Shown here: piece after piece, positions 26,558 through 34,992 of the stretch
Layout: each line of letters begins with the position of its first letter
Numbering within the stretch: position 1 is the stretch's first letter
Origin: Corynebacterium liangguodongii
Lineage (GTDB): Bacteria; Actinomycetota; Actinomycetes; Mycobacteriales; Mycobacteriaceae
Reading direction: 5' to 3'
Assembly (NCBI RefSeq): GCF_003070865.1
Contig: NZ_CP026948.1
Location: forward strand, 62,001 to 126,000
Length of the DNA stretch: 64,000 bases
Notes under the pieces: generated by a model
The model's input: the letters and a program-made list of their open reading frames with translations, nothing else
What the model was told of the DNA's origin: nothing
Databases searched by the model: none
Made by a program: the position numbers and the translations under genes

Positions 26558-28807
26558 TCATTCCTTCCGCATGTGTCTCTTCGTCCGCGCCGTCGCCGCC
26601 GCCGTCCACGGGTCCTCCGGCCAGGGGTGCTTGGGGTAGCGCCCGCGCATCTCTTTGCGTACCTGAAGGTAGGGGCCGTTCCAGAAGCTCTCCAGGTCGT
26701 CGGTGACGGCCAGCTCGCGCCCGGCCGGGGAGAGGAGGTGGAAGAGCACCTTCACCCCGGCGCACGTCGGCGACTGCGCCAACCCGAAGCATTCCTGCAG
26801 CTTGACGCGCACGACCGGACGTCCCATCGCGTAGTCCACCCGCGGGTGCGAGCCGCTGGGCACCGCGAGACGCTCCGGGGCGAGCTCGTCCAGCCGCGCG
26901 GCCTCGGGCCAGGGCAGCTGCCGCATCAAGGCCGAGCGCATGTCGAGCCTGCTTATCGACGCCCCCTTGGCCACCTCCCCAATCTCTGGCGAGTAGTCCC
27001 CCTCCTCGACATTCGGCCAGGGCTCGCCAATCCGCTGGTGCAGGAAGTCGATGCGGTTTTTGAGCTGTTGCGCGCCCTCGTCCAGCGTCAATGCGTCAAA
27101 GTCGAGGCCGGCCAGTGCCTCCATCGCTTCCTCGGGGGTGAGCCTTACCGGCGTGGAGCTCAGCTCGATCGCGCCGATCGCGGTGACTTTCCGGCCGCGC
27201 ACTGCGCCGTCGATAAGCGATGCCCTGGTGTCCTCTGTGATGCGTTCGGCGGGCAGGGCATAGGGCGCCGCGGAGCGGATCACCGCCCCTTTCTGCGTGA
27301 GCTGGACCTCGGCGGCCGCGATCCACTCGGGTTGTCCCATTCCGGCGTCGAGGGTGGCGCGGGTGCCGCTGGCCAGCAGGTAGCCTTCGTCGAGGCGCTT
27401 GGCCACCCAGCCCGGGTAGGCCGCGGCGACGACGTCGCCGGCCGGGACGGGATCGGTGTGGGGGACCAGCTTCTCCAGGCGGCGCACCTGGTTGCGCGGG
27501 GCACGCGCCCGCGATAGGTCGCCGCCCATCCCCTCCGCGAGCGCCGCGACGGTCTCCGCCGCTCCGCTTCCTTGGCGCAAGAGCGCCGCACCGAGTCGGG
27601 GATCCAGGGGCAGCGACGCGAGCTTCCGCCCGAACTCGGTGATGCCCGAGCCGTCCAGCGCGCCGAGCTCTGCGAGGGTGGCCTTCGCATCCTGCATCGC
27701 CTGCGCCGGTGGGGCATCGAGCAGAGGCAGGTCGGGCGAGCCCCACGCCGCCATCGCCAGCGCGGCCGAGGTGAGGTCGCTGGTGGTGATCTCCGGGGCG
27801 ATGTCGGGGGCGAAGTGCTGGTAGTCGGCCTGCGAGTAGGCCCGCACGACGGTGCCGGGGCCGAGGCGGGCGCCGCGGCCTGCGCGCTGGTCGGCGCTCG
27901 TCTTCGCCGCCGAGACGGTCACCAGGCCGGTCATGCCGCGGGCGGCATCGCGACGCGGCACCCTTGATAGCCCCGCATCGACGACGCGGCGCACGCCGGG
28001 AACCGTGATGGAGGATTCCGCGATCGACGTGGCGACGACGACGCGTGATGTTCCGTGAAGCGCCCGGTCCTGTTCCGTGCTTGTGAGGCGGCCGTGCAGG
28101 GGCGCGGCGTCGTCGACAAGCGAGCAGACGAGCTCGACCTCGCGCACGCCGGGAACGAAGACGAGGGTGCGCTCGTCGGCGTCGCACAGCGTGGCGACGT
28201 GCCGGTAGAAGTCGCGGCTTCCTTGCGCGCGCTCGGGGTGCGGGGCGTACTCGATGCTAAGCGGGTGGGTGAGTGCCTGCGTGCGCAGGATCTGCGCGCC
28301 CAGGTGGTCGGCGAACCTCTGCGCGTCGAGGGTCGCTGACATCGCTGCGAGGTAGAAGTCCTCGCGCAGGATGGCGACCTCCATGCACATCGCGAGTACC
28401 AGGTCGGTGTCGAGCTGGCGCTCGTGGACCTCGTCGATGACCACGGCGCCCACGCCGTCCAGGCCTGGGTCTGCGAGCAGCCGGTTCAGCAGGACGCCGG
28501 GGGTGCAGAACTCCACCAGGCGCCCGGGGGCGTGTTCGCCGCGGATCGAATATCCCACGCGGTCGCCGAGCTCGCTTTTGTCAAGCTGCGCTAGGCGTTG
28601 CGCGGCGGCGCGCACGGCCACCCGGCGTGGCGCGGTGACCAGCGTCTTTCCCGCTTGGTTGGCGATGGCCGGCGGGATCAGCGTGGTCTTTCCCGTACCC
28701 GGCGGGGCCTCGACGACGAGCGGGCCGCGGTCCGGCAGCTGGTCGATCACCGCGGCGACGGGCAGGCCTTCGCCGATTGTGGCGAGGTCGAAGGCGGCGG
28801 GGGACAT
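26558..28807 (-). CDS. hrpB: ATP-dependent RNA helicase HrpB
   Basis: 749-residue DEAH-type helicase. Walker A is PPGTGKTT, motif II is DEVH, SAT is MSATLD, motif V is VVATSIAESSITV, and motif VI is QRAGRGARLGPG. These are followed by the HA2 region and the HrpB-specific C-terminal domain ending YPKHPWPEDPWTA. The length is slightly shorter than the usual 800 or more residues but all motifs are present. It is transcribed toward the ISL3 element and separated from it by 100 bases of unassigned DNA. The cellular role of HrpB in actinobacteria is not well defined. Confidence 0.92.
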   Translation of the reverse strand: MSPAAFDLATIGEGLPVAAVIDQLPDRGPLVVEAPPGTGKTTLIPPAIANQAGKTLVTAPRRVAVRAAAQRLAQLDKSELGDRVGYSIRGEHAPGRLVEFCTPGVLLNRLLADPGLDGVGAVVIDEVHERQLDTDLVLAMCMEVAILREDFYLAAMSATLDAQRFADHLGAQILRTQALTHPLSIEYAPHPERAQGSRDFYRHVATLCDADERTLVFVPGVREVELVCSLVDDAAPLHGRLTSTEQDRALHGTSRVVVATSIAESSITVPGVRRVVDAGLSRVPRRDAARGMTGLVTVSAAKTSADQRAGRGARLGPGTVVRAYSQADYQHFAPDIAPEITTSDLTSAALAMAAWGSPDLPLLDAPPAQAMQDAKATLAELGALDGSGITEFGRKLASLPLDPRLGAALLRQGSGAAETVAALAEGMGGDLSRARAPRNQVRRLEKLVPHTDPVPAGDVVAAAYPGWVAKRLDEGYLLASGTRATLDAGMGQPEWIAAAEVQLTQKGAVIRSAAPYALPAERITEDTRASLIDGAVRGRKVTAIGAIELSSTPVRLTPEEAMEALAGLDFDALTLDEGAQQLKNRIDFLHQRIGEPWPNVEEGDYSPEIGEVAKGASISRLDMRSALMRQLPWPEAARLDELAPERLAVPSGSHPRVDYAMGRPVVRVKLQECFGLAQSPTCAGVKVLFHLLSPAGRELAVTDDLESFWNGPYLQVRKEMRGRYPKHPWPEDPWTAAATARTKRHMRKE

Positions 28808-28857
28808 GGGTTCCAGGGTAGCGGGCGCGGTGTCGCCGCAAAGTCATACACCAGGAG

Positions 28858-28941
28858 TCATACACCCAAAGGCAGATAGATCGCCGTTGGAAAAGGAGTG
28901 ACCAATCGGTGACGGTGAACTATCTGCCTTTGGGTGTATGA
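28858..28941. repeat. Perfect 22-bp palindromic element
   Basis: TCATACACCCAAAGGCAGATAG (28858-28879) and its exact reverse complement (28920-28941) enclose a 40-base centre. A partial third arm, GTCATACACCAGGA, precedes it at 28842-28855. It lies between the hrpB start and the sulfur-module operator. It resembles a REP/MITE-like mobile palindrome or a very stable RNA hairpin; no T run follows either arm. Confidence 0.8.
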
Positions 28942-29021
28942 GTCTCGCCGGGCCGCCCCGCGCCGGGGGAAGATGTGGCACTCGGGCCCTAGCCCCGACA
29001 ACCCCACCCCCTTGCGCCCAA

Positions 29022-29041
29022 TATACCCCCCGGGGTATAGT
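29022..29041 (+). promoter_or_regulatory. CsoR/CstR-type operator overlapping the -10 box of the sulfur module
   Basis: The palindrome ATACCCC-CC-GGGGTAT (29023-29038) matches the GC-rich A/T-flanked operators of CsoR-family repressors. TATAGT (29036-29041) serves as -10 and ends seven bases before the ATG at 29049. Repressor binding would therefore cover the promoter. The likely regulator is the CstR-like gene at 30820. Confidence 0.75.
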
Positions 29042-29048
29042 CACGCTC

Positions 29049-29201
29049 ATGTGTTACCCGACGACATGCAACACGTGCCACAAGACCACCTGGGCCGGCT
29101 GCGGCCAGCACATCGACAGCGTCAAGGCGCAGGTCCCCGCGAACCAGTGGTGCACCTGCCCGCGAGAGGCCCCCAAACCTAAGTTCCGGCTCTTCGGATA
29201 G
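29049..29201 (+). CDS. Small cysteine-rich protein, first gene of the sulfur module
   Basis: 50 residues beginning MCYPTTCNTCHKTTWAGCG and ending in a basic tail. Six cysteines lie in the pattern C, CNTC, C, CTC, a zinc-ribbon or thiol-carrier look. It is a known type of uncharacterised actinobacterial small protein. The -10 TATAGT just upstream predicts a leaderless mRNA starting at or near this ATG. Thirteen bases separate it from the CoA-disulfide-reductase gene, so it should share regulation and may handle sulfane sulfur or metal. Function not shown. Confidence 0.7.
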   Translation: MCYPTTCNTCHKTTWAGCGQHIDSVKAQVPANQWCTCPREAPKPKFRLFG

Positions 29202-29213
29202 GAGAAAAGTCCC

Positions 29214-30818
29214 ATGACAACCACAGTCATCATCGGCGGCGTCGCCGGCGGCATGTCCGCCGCCACCCGCCTCCGCCGCCGCGACGAGGACATGGAGATC
29301 ATCGTCCTCGAGGCCTCCGGCTACGTTTCGTTCGCCAACTGCGGCCTGCCCTACCACCTCTCCGGCACCATCGAGCAGCGCGAATCGCTGCTGCTCCAGA
29401 CCCCCGAATCCCTCAACTCCCGTTTCAACCTCGACGTCCGTGTCAACACCCGCGCGACGAAGATCGACCGCGACGCTCAGACCGTGACCACCGAGGCTGG
29501 GGAGACCATTTCCTACGACTACCTCGTGCTTTCCCCGGGCGCGACCCCGGTGCGCCCGCCCATCCCCGGGATCGAGCGCACGCTGAGCCTGCGCACGGTC
29601 GAGGACCTGGACGCCATCAAGGCGGCAACGCAGGGCGCTTCCAGGGCCGCGATCATCGGCGGCGGCTTCATCGGCCTCGAGGTCGCCGAGAACGTGGCGC
29701 ACCGCGGCGTCGAGGTCACCATCATCGAGGCCAGCCCCCAGATCATGGGCCCGCTGGATCCCGAGATGGCCGTCATCGTGAAGAAACGCCTCGAAGACAA
29801 TGGCGTCACGGTGCTCACGTCTACCGCCGCCGCGGAGTTCACCGAGCAGGGCGTGACCCTGAGCGATGGGACCACCATCGACGCCGACGTCGTCATCGCC
29901 GCGATCGGCGTCAAGCCCGCCAGCACACTCGCCTCCGAGGCCGGCCTCGAGGTCGGCGAGCGCGGCGGCATCGTCGTCGACGACCACATGCGCACCTCCG
30001 ATCCGCGCATCTTCGCCGTCGGCGACGCCACACAGAAGCGCGACGCCGTCAATGACGAGCCGACATTGGTGCCGCTCGCCCAGACCGCCAACCGCCACGG
30101 CCGCCTAGTCGCCGACGTGATCACCGGGCGCGACACCGCCGCCCGCCCCGTGCTCGGCACAGCGGTTGTGGGCCTGTTCGGCCTGGCTGCGGCATCGGTG
30201 GGCTGGAACGAGAAGCGCGCCCGCGCCGCTGGCCGCAACGTGCGCACCGTCTACCTGCACCCGTCCAACCACGCCGGCTACTACCCGGGCGCGAGCCAGA
30301 TCCACCTCAAGCTTGTCGTCGACGCCGACACGGATGCCATCCTCGGCGCCCAGGCCATCGGCGAGGACGGTGCGGATAAGCGTATCGACGTCATCGCCAC
30401 CGCCATGCGCGGCGGGTTGAGCGCCTCCGACCTGGCAGACCTCGAGCTCGCCTACGCCCCGCAGTTCGGTTCCGCGAAGGACCCGGTCAACATGGCCGGC
30501 TTCATCAACGACAACATCGCCGGCGGCGAGCGCACGGTGGCCTACCACGAGATCGAGAAATACAAGGAAGACGGCTGGCAGCTTGTCGACGTCCGCACGC
30601 CCGCCGAGTACTCTAAGGGCACCATCACCGGGGCGATCAACATCGAGCTCGATTCGATCCGCGACCGCATCGACGAGTTCGAAGGCCAGAAGGTCGTGGT
30701 GTTCTGCCAGGTCGGGCAGCGCGGCCACACGGCGGCCTCCCTGCTGGCGGGCCGCGGCATCGAGGTCGCTAACGTCGGTGGAGGGTATCTCACGTGGAGC
30801 TTTGGTCAGGAGGTCTAG
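29214..30818 (+). CDS. CoA-disulfide reductase/persulfide reductase with C-terminal rhodanese domain
   Basis: 534 residues. The N-terminal FAD domain is VIIGGVAGGMSAATRLRR, the redox cysteine is in SFANCGLPY, the NAD(P)H domain is AIIGGGFIGLEVAENV, and a second FAD contact is IFAVGDATQ. Then comes the dimerisation domain and, from about residue 440, a rhodanese domain with active-site CQVGQRG. This fusion (CoADR-Rhd type) reduces CoA persulfides or polysulfides and moves sulfane sulfur. A good ribosome site (AGGAGAAAAG) precedes the ATG. It sits between the small Cys-rich gene and the CstR-like repressor in one operon. Confidence 0.9.
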   Translation: MTTTVIIGGVAGGMSAATRLRRRDEDMEIIVLEASGYVSFANCGLPYHLSGTIEQRESLLLQTPESLNSRFNLDVRVNTRATKIDRDAQTVTTEAGETISYDYLVLSPGATPVRPPIPGIERTLSLRTVEDLDAIKAATQGASRAAIIGGGFIGLEVAENVAHRGVEVTIIEASPQIMGPLDPEMAVIVKKRLEDNGVTVLTSTAAAEFTEQGVTLSDGTTIDADVVIAAIGVKPASTLASEAGLEVGERGGIVVDDHMRTSDPRIFAVGDATQKRDAVNDEPTLVPLAQTANRHGRLVADVITGRDTAARPVLGTAVVGLFGLAAASVGWNEKRARAAGRNVRTVYLHPSNHAGYYPGASQIHLKLVVDADTDAILGAQAIGEDGADKRIDVIATAMRGGLSASDLADLELAYAPQFGSAKDPVNMAGFINDNIAGGERTVAYHEIEKYKEDGWQLVDVRTPAEYSKGTITGAINIELDSIRDRIDEFEGQKVVVFCQVGQRGHTAASLLAGRGIEVANVGGGYLTWSFGQEV

Positions 30819-30819
30819 G

Positions 30820-31080
30820 GTGAAATTCGACGAGGCGGAGATAAGGCCGTCGATAAGCAGGCTCAAGCGTGCGCGCGGGCAGCTCGACGCCGTAATCCGC
30901 ATGATGGAGGAGGGACGCGACTGCGAGGAGATCATCACACAGCTCGCGGCCGCGGACAAGGCGGTAAGCCGCGCGAGCTACCAGGTGCTTGTGCGGATGA
31001 TGGAGCGCTGTTTGACCACCGACGGTGTGGATAGTCCAAATGTTGCCGACATGGAGAAGATGTTCCTCTCTTTCGCCTGA
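30820..31080 (+). CDS. CsoR-family repressor, CstR-like (per/polysulfide sensor)
   Basis: 86 residues, all-helical DUF156 family, starting at GTG directly after the reductase stop. The sensing cysteines are Cys35 (RDCEEI) and Cys64 (MERCL), 29 apart as in CsoR/CstR. The copper-ligand histidine expected four residues before the second Cys is Met60 here, so copper sensing is unlikely and thiol persulfide sensing is favoured. The neighbouring CoADR-rhodanese gene and the palindrome at 29023-29038 support autoregulation. The family is certain; the CstR subtype is inferred. Confidence 0.85.
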   Translation: MKFDEAEIRPSISRLKRARGQLDAVIRMMEEGRDCEEIITQLAAADKAVSRASYQVLVRMMERCLTTDGVDSPNVADMEKMFLSFA

Positions 31081-31092
31081 CTAAGGGCTAAG

Positions 31093-31638
31093 ATGAGCGT
31101 CGTCATGAGACGCCTATTCGCCGCCGTCTTGCCGCCGGACGAGGTCAAGGAGCACCTTGTCCGCGCGTTGCGCCCCATCCGCGAGCTCTCCTCCGAGCTG
31201 AGGTGGGTGGATCCCGATACGTGGCACCTCACAATGGCGTTCTACGGCAACCAACCAAATGACGCCGCCGCGGTGACCGACCACCTTGCCCAAGCCACAG
31301 CTTTTCGACGCCCCTTGCGCCTCCACCTGAGAGGAGCGGGGGCGTTTGATCGTCGTACCCTCTGGATCGGAGTCGGCGGGGACAAGCCGCAGCTGCGCGA
31401 GCTGATGGCGGATTGTTCGGTGGAGGTTGACAAGCGGCAGCGGGCCCACCTCACGGTTGCCAAACGTTGTAGCCGCACCCGCGATGTGTGGCTGATGGAT
31501 GATCATTCCCGGGCCCTGTCTGTGTACTGCGGTCCCGAGTTCTGGGTCGATGAGGTCCACCTCATGGAGTCGCACCTGGGTAAGGGGCGCGGTGGCGGAC
31601 CGCGCTACGAGATCGTGGATACGTTTTACCTGCGCTAG
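31093..31638 (+). CDS. thpR: RNA 2',3'-cyclic phosphodiesterase (2'-5' RNA ligase family)
   Basis: 181-residue 2H phosphoesterase. The two catalytic HxT motifs are WHLTMAF (about residue 44) and AHLTVAK (about residue 118), with the usual bilobal spacing. Family members open 2',3'-cyclic phosphates on RNA; a tRNA-processing or RNA-repair role is typical. It starts 12 bases after the repressor stop, possibly in the same transcript, though the function is unrelated. It is the last core gene before the LGFP island. Confidence 0.88.
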   Translation: MSVVMRRLFAAVLPPDEVKEHLVRALRPIRELSSELRWVDPDTWHLTMAFYGNQPNDAAAVTDHLAQATAFRRPLRLHLRGAGAFDRRTLWIGVGGDKPQLRELMADCSVEVDKRQRAHLTVAKRCSRTRDVWLMDDHSRALSVYCGPEFWVDEVHLMESHLGKGRGGGPRYEIVDTFYLR

Positions 31639-31758
31639 GAGGTTCGTGTGGGCAGTTTTAGAGAACATTTTTGCAGATTGTACTGCGGCATTGACAGGCA
31701 GCTTGTAGCCTAAGGGCAGCCAGCGCACATCACAACACCAGGAATTCAGAGGAATTCA

Positions 31759-33426
31759 ATGAAACTGCAGGTAAAGAAGTATCTAGCAGCTTTGTCCATC
31801 CTTGTCTTCATGGCCGCGCATCCCACTGCCGCCACAGCCCAGACCGCCTCATCAGGCTCATCCTTACATGACGGCATCTCCCCACCGGAGACGAATGAGG
31901 GGCAACCTATACCGGATACGGCCGGAGAACCTATAGCAGTACCGTTGGAGGGTCCTTTCGCCGAGTGGGGTATCCCGACTCCTCCCGGGGCTGAAGGCTA
32001 CGAGGTTAACCAGGTCACGCAGGAAGAACTCAATCCCCAGGGCCTGGATCAGTGGCACCCCACTAACGATCCACAAAGCGAGATCATTCCGGGGCAGATG
32101 CGCTCGGACAAAGAAGAGGTCCCGGCAGGGGTCAGCAAGGCTGATGCAGATCAAGCTGAGGTTAAAGAGGCCAGGCTGACCAGCCCGGATACCCCTACGC
32201 TGAATGCCCGACCAGGATGTAGCGTGTATTGGCCGGCACCGTTTGAGGTCTGCGGCGCAATTAAAAATCTCTACGACTCCATCGGTGGACCAACCAGTTT
32301 CTTGCTTCTTCCGAAGTCTAATGAGCTGGTCAACCCGGACGGGGTGGGAAGGCGCTCCGAGTTTGTTAACGGGTTTATCTACTGGCATCCCCGCACGGGT
32401 GCGCACAGTGTGAGCATCCCCGTGTCCACGGTGTGGCAGCGGCACGGGTGGGAAAACGGGTTCCTTGGCTACCCCACCACCAGCGACATCTCACTGGGCA
32501 ACCAGTGGTACGTCCAACACTTTGAAGGCGGACACGTCTACACGCATAATGCGCTACCTGCTACGCAGGCCAGCATCCAGGGAGCTATCTACGACAAGTG
32601 GCAATCCATGGGCGGACACAACAGTGATCTTGGCTTTCCCATCAGTGATGAGTTGACCACCCCAGACGGAATCGGACGCTACAACGTCTTCGAAGGCGGA
32701 ATGATCTACTGGACACCACAACACGGAGCACACCCGGTTACGGATCCTGTGCTTCTTGATTGGGCCGCAGCGGGTTACGAGAAAAGCTCCTACGGATACC
32801 CCACGGGAGACCCGAAAGACGAGGGGGTATCTGTCACTCAAGACTTTGAAGGTGGCACTTTGGAGTCTTTCAAGGTAGAAGAGATGCCAGGTGGTGCGCT
32901 CATCGGTACTATACCTTACCTGGAGTTTCCCAGTGACCAGCTAGCAGCAGAGTTCTTCGACCGTGTGGAGGCTGGACTGGAAAGTATCCCTAAACCGGAT
33001 TCGGTTAGTCTCCAAGCGGCAGGGAAGAGGTACGGACCTTGTGAACTTTCGATAGACTCCCCGCATGCTCGCAAAAGCTCCGCATTTAACGCGGTGGGCT
33101 TCAAGCCCCGCACGAAATGCTCTGAAAGGGTACTTAAGGTAATGCACACTAATACGTTGCGCTATAAGTACTTTGCAACATGGCGAAAGGCACCAAATCT
33201 AAGAGGCAGGTATGACCCCGCTCCAGATTACAAGTACAATCAAAATTCCAGCCTCCCGTATGAGTACTCAACTCTAGATTTGGAACAGGATTGTGCTGGT
33301 CGAGGTGTTGAAACCTTGTTCGTCGGCGTAACAGAAGGAAAGATTGTTACCACGACTGGTACTTTTTACGCACGCGTGTATAGCAAACCCAGCCGCGTAG
33401 GATGTAAGATCCCCGGCAATGACTGA
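31759..33426 (+). CDS. Secreted LGFP-repeat protein with unique C-terminal domain
   Basis: 555 residues, intact. A signal peptide (cleavage near ATAQ) is followed by an N-terminal region closely related to the 7030 gene (PTPPGAEGYEVNQ, MRSDKEEVP, CSVYWPAPFEVCGAI). LGFP repeats follow from about residue 170 to 360 (PKSNELVNPDGVGRRSEFV, LGFPISDELTTPDGIGRYNV). From about residue 375 it diverges completely from the paralogue. The last 175 residues have four cysteines (PCELS, TKCSE, DCAG, VGCKI) and an SPHARKSS segment, with no PLA2 motif and no family I can name. LGFP repeats bind the corynebacterial envelope, so the protein is probably displayed there. It overlaps the next gene by eight bases (ATGACTGA). 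Confidence 0.85.
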   Translation: MKLQVKKYLAALSILVFMAAHPTAATAQTASSGSSLHDGISPPETNEGQPIPDTAGEPIAVPLEGPFAEWGIPTPPGAEGYEVNQVTQEELNPQGLDQWHPTNDPQSEIIPGQMRSDKEEVPAGVSKADADQAEVKEARLTSPDTPTLNARPGCSVYWPAPFEVCGAIKNLYDSIGGPTSFLLLPKSNELVNPDGVGRRSEFVNGFIYWHPRTGAHSVSIPVSTVWQRHGWENGFLGYPTTSDISLGNQWYVQHFEGGHVYTHNALPATQASIQGAIYDKWQSMGGHNSDLGFPISDELTTPDGIGRYNVFEGGMIYWTPQHGAHPVTDPVLLDWAAAGYEKSSYGYPTGDPKDEGVSVTQDFEGGTLESFKVEEMPGGALIGTIPYLEFPSDQLAAEFFDRVEAGLESIPKPDSVSLQAAGKRYGPCELSIDSPHARKSSAFNAVGFKPRTKCSERVLKVMHTNTLRYKYFATWRKAPNLRGRYDPAPDYKYNQNSSLPYEYSTLDLEQDCAGRGVETLFVGVTEGKIVTTTGTFYARVYSKPSRVGCKIPGND

Positions 33427-33931
33427 CAATATTCCCCGCGTTGTTGCCCCGCCTCGTATCTATCTGGCGTATGTGAAACGTTTTCGCCTAGATACTCCCC
33501 GCCATCCGCTACAAATCCTGGCTGGGGCTAGTTTCGAGGAAAAGACGGTCCTCGACTGGATCGATGAGGGGAAACGGATAAACCACGATATTTGGTACGA
33601 GGACATTCCCATCGATGATTACCCTCATTCCGGCGCCGCACCGCGTGAAATCCTCGTCCAATTCACCGGCCCCTTTATGGACGAAGACCCCTGGAACCGG
33701 GATCTTCAATGGTCGGATCCGGTAGGACGTAAGGCTCGTGTCCCAGGAGATTTCCTGGGAATCGTGCGTCCCCAACCTGAACGGGAAGGAACACTAAACG
33801 AAGACGGCTACTTAGGCGATAACATGTACCTGTGGCGGGTCCCGTGCCCATGGAAGAGTCGTTTCTTGCTGTCACCGTTCACAGAAAGAAGTAACGAGAA
33901 CATTAATTACGGTCGGCCTTACTCAGTTTGA
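33419..33931 (+). CDS. Hypothetical protein coupled to the LGFP gene, candidate immunity/partner
   Basis: 170 residues, rich in Pro, Asp, Glu and Trp, with no signal peptide or membrane span, so presumably cytosolic. It starts at ATG inside the last codons of the LGFP gene, which ensures coupled translation. I recognise no family; WYEDIPIDDYP and DEDPWNRDLQWSDPVGRK are distinctive segments. Its position matches that of an immunity or cognate partner of the LGFP C-terminal domain, but that is inference. Base composition is less GC-rich than the core, as in the rest of this island. Confidence 0.6.
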   Translation: MTDNIPRVVAPPRIYLAYVKRFRLDTPRHPLQILAGASFEEKTVLDWIDEGKRINHDIWYEDIPIDDYPHSGAAPREILVQFTGPFMDEDPWNRDLQWSDPVGRKARVPGDFLGIVRPQPEREGTLNEDGYLGDNMYLWRVPCPWKSRFLLSPFTERSNENINYGRPYSV

Positions 33932-34302
33932 GTAAGGGGCGAGCCGGAGGCAGCGAGGTGCTTCCGGGAAAAATCATCGCTGAGCTCAGCTTTGACTTCT
34001 GGCGCTTCCTCTTAAGCAGTTACTACCAGGCGAGCATTTGGCCTCAGGTAGAGAAGGCCTTGAAGCAAAAGCCCGGCAGCAGACAGCATTTTGAAGCTCT
34101 TGTAGCTACTATCTACGAGATGCGAAACAGGTGTTCTCACCACGAATCCATCGTTCAGCAAAGCGATATATCCCGCGAAACTGACTATCTCGACTCAATT
34201 GATAACGCTATCCAGATGGTGGCAAACTTCATTGATCCTGATGCTGCGACATGGATTAAGGGCAATTCCCGAGTCCCTACTGTCCGAGCGCAACGACCAT
34301 AG
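33928..34302 (+). pseudogene. C-terminal part of an Abi-like (HEPN) protein
   Basis: About 124 residues with GKIIAELSFDFWRFLLSSYY and EMRNRCSHHESIV, the hallmark end of actinobacterial Abi_2-type abortive-infection proteins. RNRCSH fits the HEPN RNase motif Rx4H. Full proteins are clearly longer, and the N-terminal part is replaced here by unrelated sequence. The only start is a TTG overlapping the previous stop, so expression is doubtful. Probably a 5'-truncated phage-defence relic trapped in the LGFP island. Confidence 0.7.
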
Positions 34303-34389
34303 CTGCCTACCGCAACACCAAGGCCGTCATCGACACTGGGGTGTACTTATAGACACAATGGCGCCCCTCAGCCACCACGCATTCCTCCG

Positions 34390-34983
34390 GTGAGGTTGGC
34401 TAATGGTTTGGATCGGCATTCGCGGCCTCTCCACGGGGACCCGTTTGCTTTGCGAAAACTCGTCTGGACCGGGGATCTCCACTGGGCTGACCGAAAACCT
34501 CGGCGGAAAGTAGACAATAACGTTTGCCCAGATAATAAGCACAAAACAGGCCATGCTCCGCAGGACCTAACCCCCTTCGCAGCAATTACAACCGCGAAAT
34601 ACGACGATGGGGGTGTCGGCATTCCAGCCAGATACGTTTATGACCCCTCGAAAGGAAACTTGCACGACTACTGTTCGTCTTCACCTGACTTCTTCGACCC
34701 GACGGCATCGCCAGATTACCCCTACGCTGAACGTGCTGTTATCGCGGATTTGCGCGGTTCATGCGCCCGTCATGATCTATGCTATGAGCAATATGATGCC
34801 GATTCGGGAATGCGCTACGCTTGCAACCGGCAGTTCGAAAAAGACCTCATCACAGTGTGCAACAACGTGTATGTAGACACCCCTCGAAACCTTCCCCCAT
34901 GCCGCAGGAACGCCCGCATGTACTACGACGTAGTGGTAGTAGCACACCCTTCCCATTGGGAAGGGCACATAAGTAACCCTTAG
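34390..34983 (+). CDS. Orphan phospholipase A2-domain cassette without secretion signal
   Basis: 197 residues from GTG. The first 45 residues are non-descript and have no signal peptide. The C-terminal 130 residues are a prokaryotic PLA2-like domain similar to the end of the 7030-8654 gene: LHDYCSSSPD, GSCARHDLCYEQ with the His-Asp pair, YACNRQF and a further Cys. With no LGFP scaffold or export signal it looks like a displaced C-terminal toxin-type cassette. It is followed nine bases later by a lipoprotein gene. If translated alone it would stay in the cytosol. A true start is uncertain. Confidence 0.65.
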   Translation: MRLANGLDRHSRPLHGDPFALRKLVWTGDLHWADRKPRRKVDNNVCPDNKHKTGHAPQDLTPFAAITTAKYDDGGVGIPARYVYDPSKGNLHDYCSSSPDFFDPTASPDYPYAERAVIADLRGSCARHDLCYEQYDADSGMRYACNRQFEKDLITVCNNVYVDTPRNLPPCRRNARMYYDVVVVAHPSHWEGHISNP

Positions 34984-34992
34984 AGGAAAAGC

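Noticed and set aside
30820..31080. Copper-sensing CsoR assignment for the repressor
   Set aside because: The His ligand position is Met60, and the operon encodes persulfide chemistry rather than copper export, so CstR-like is preferred.
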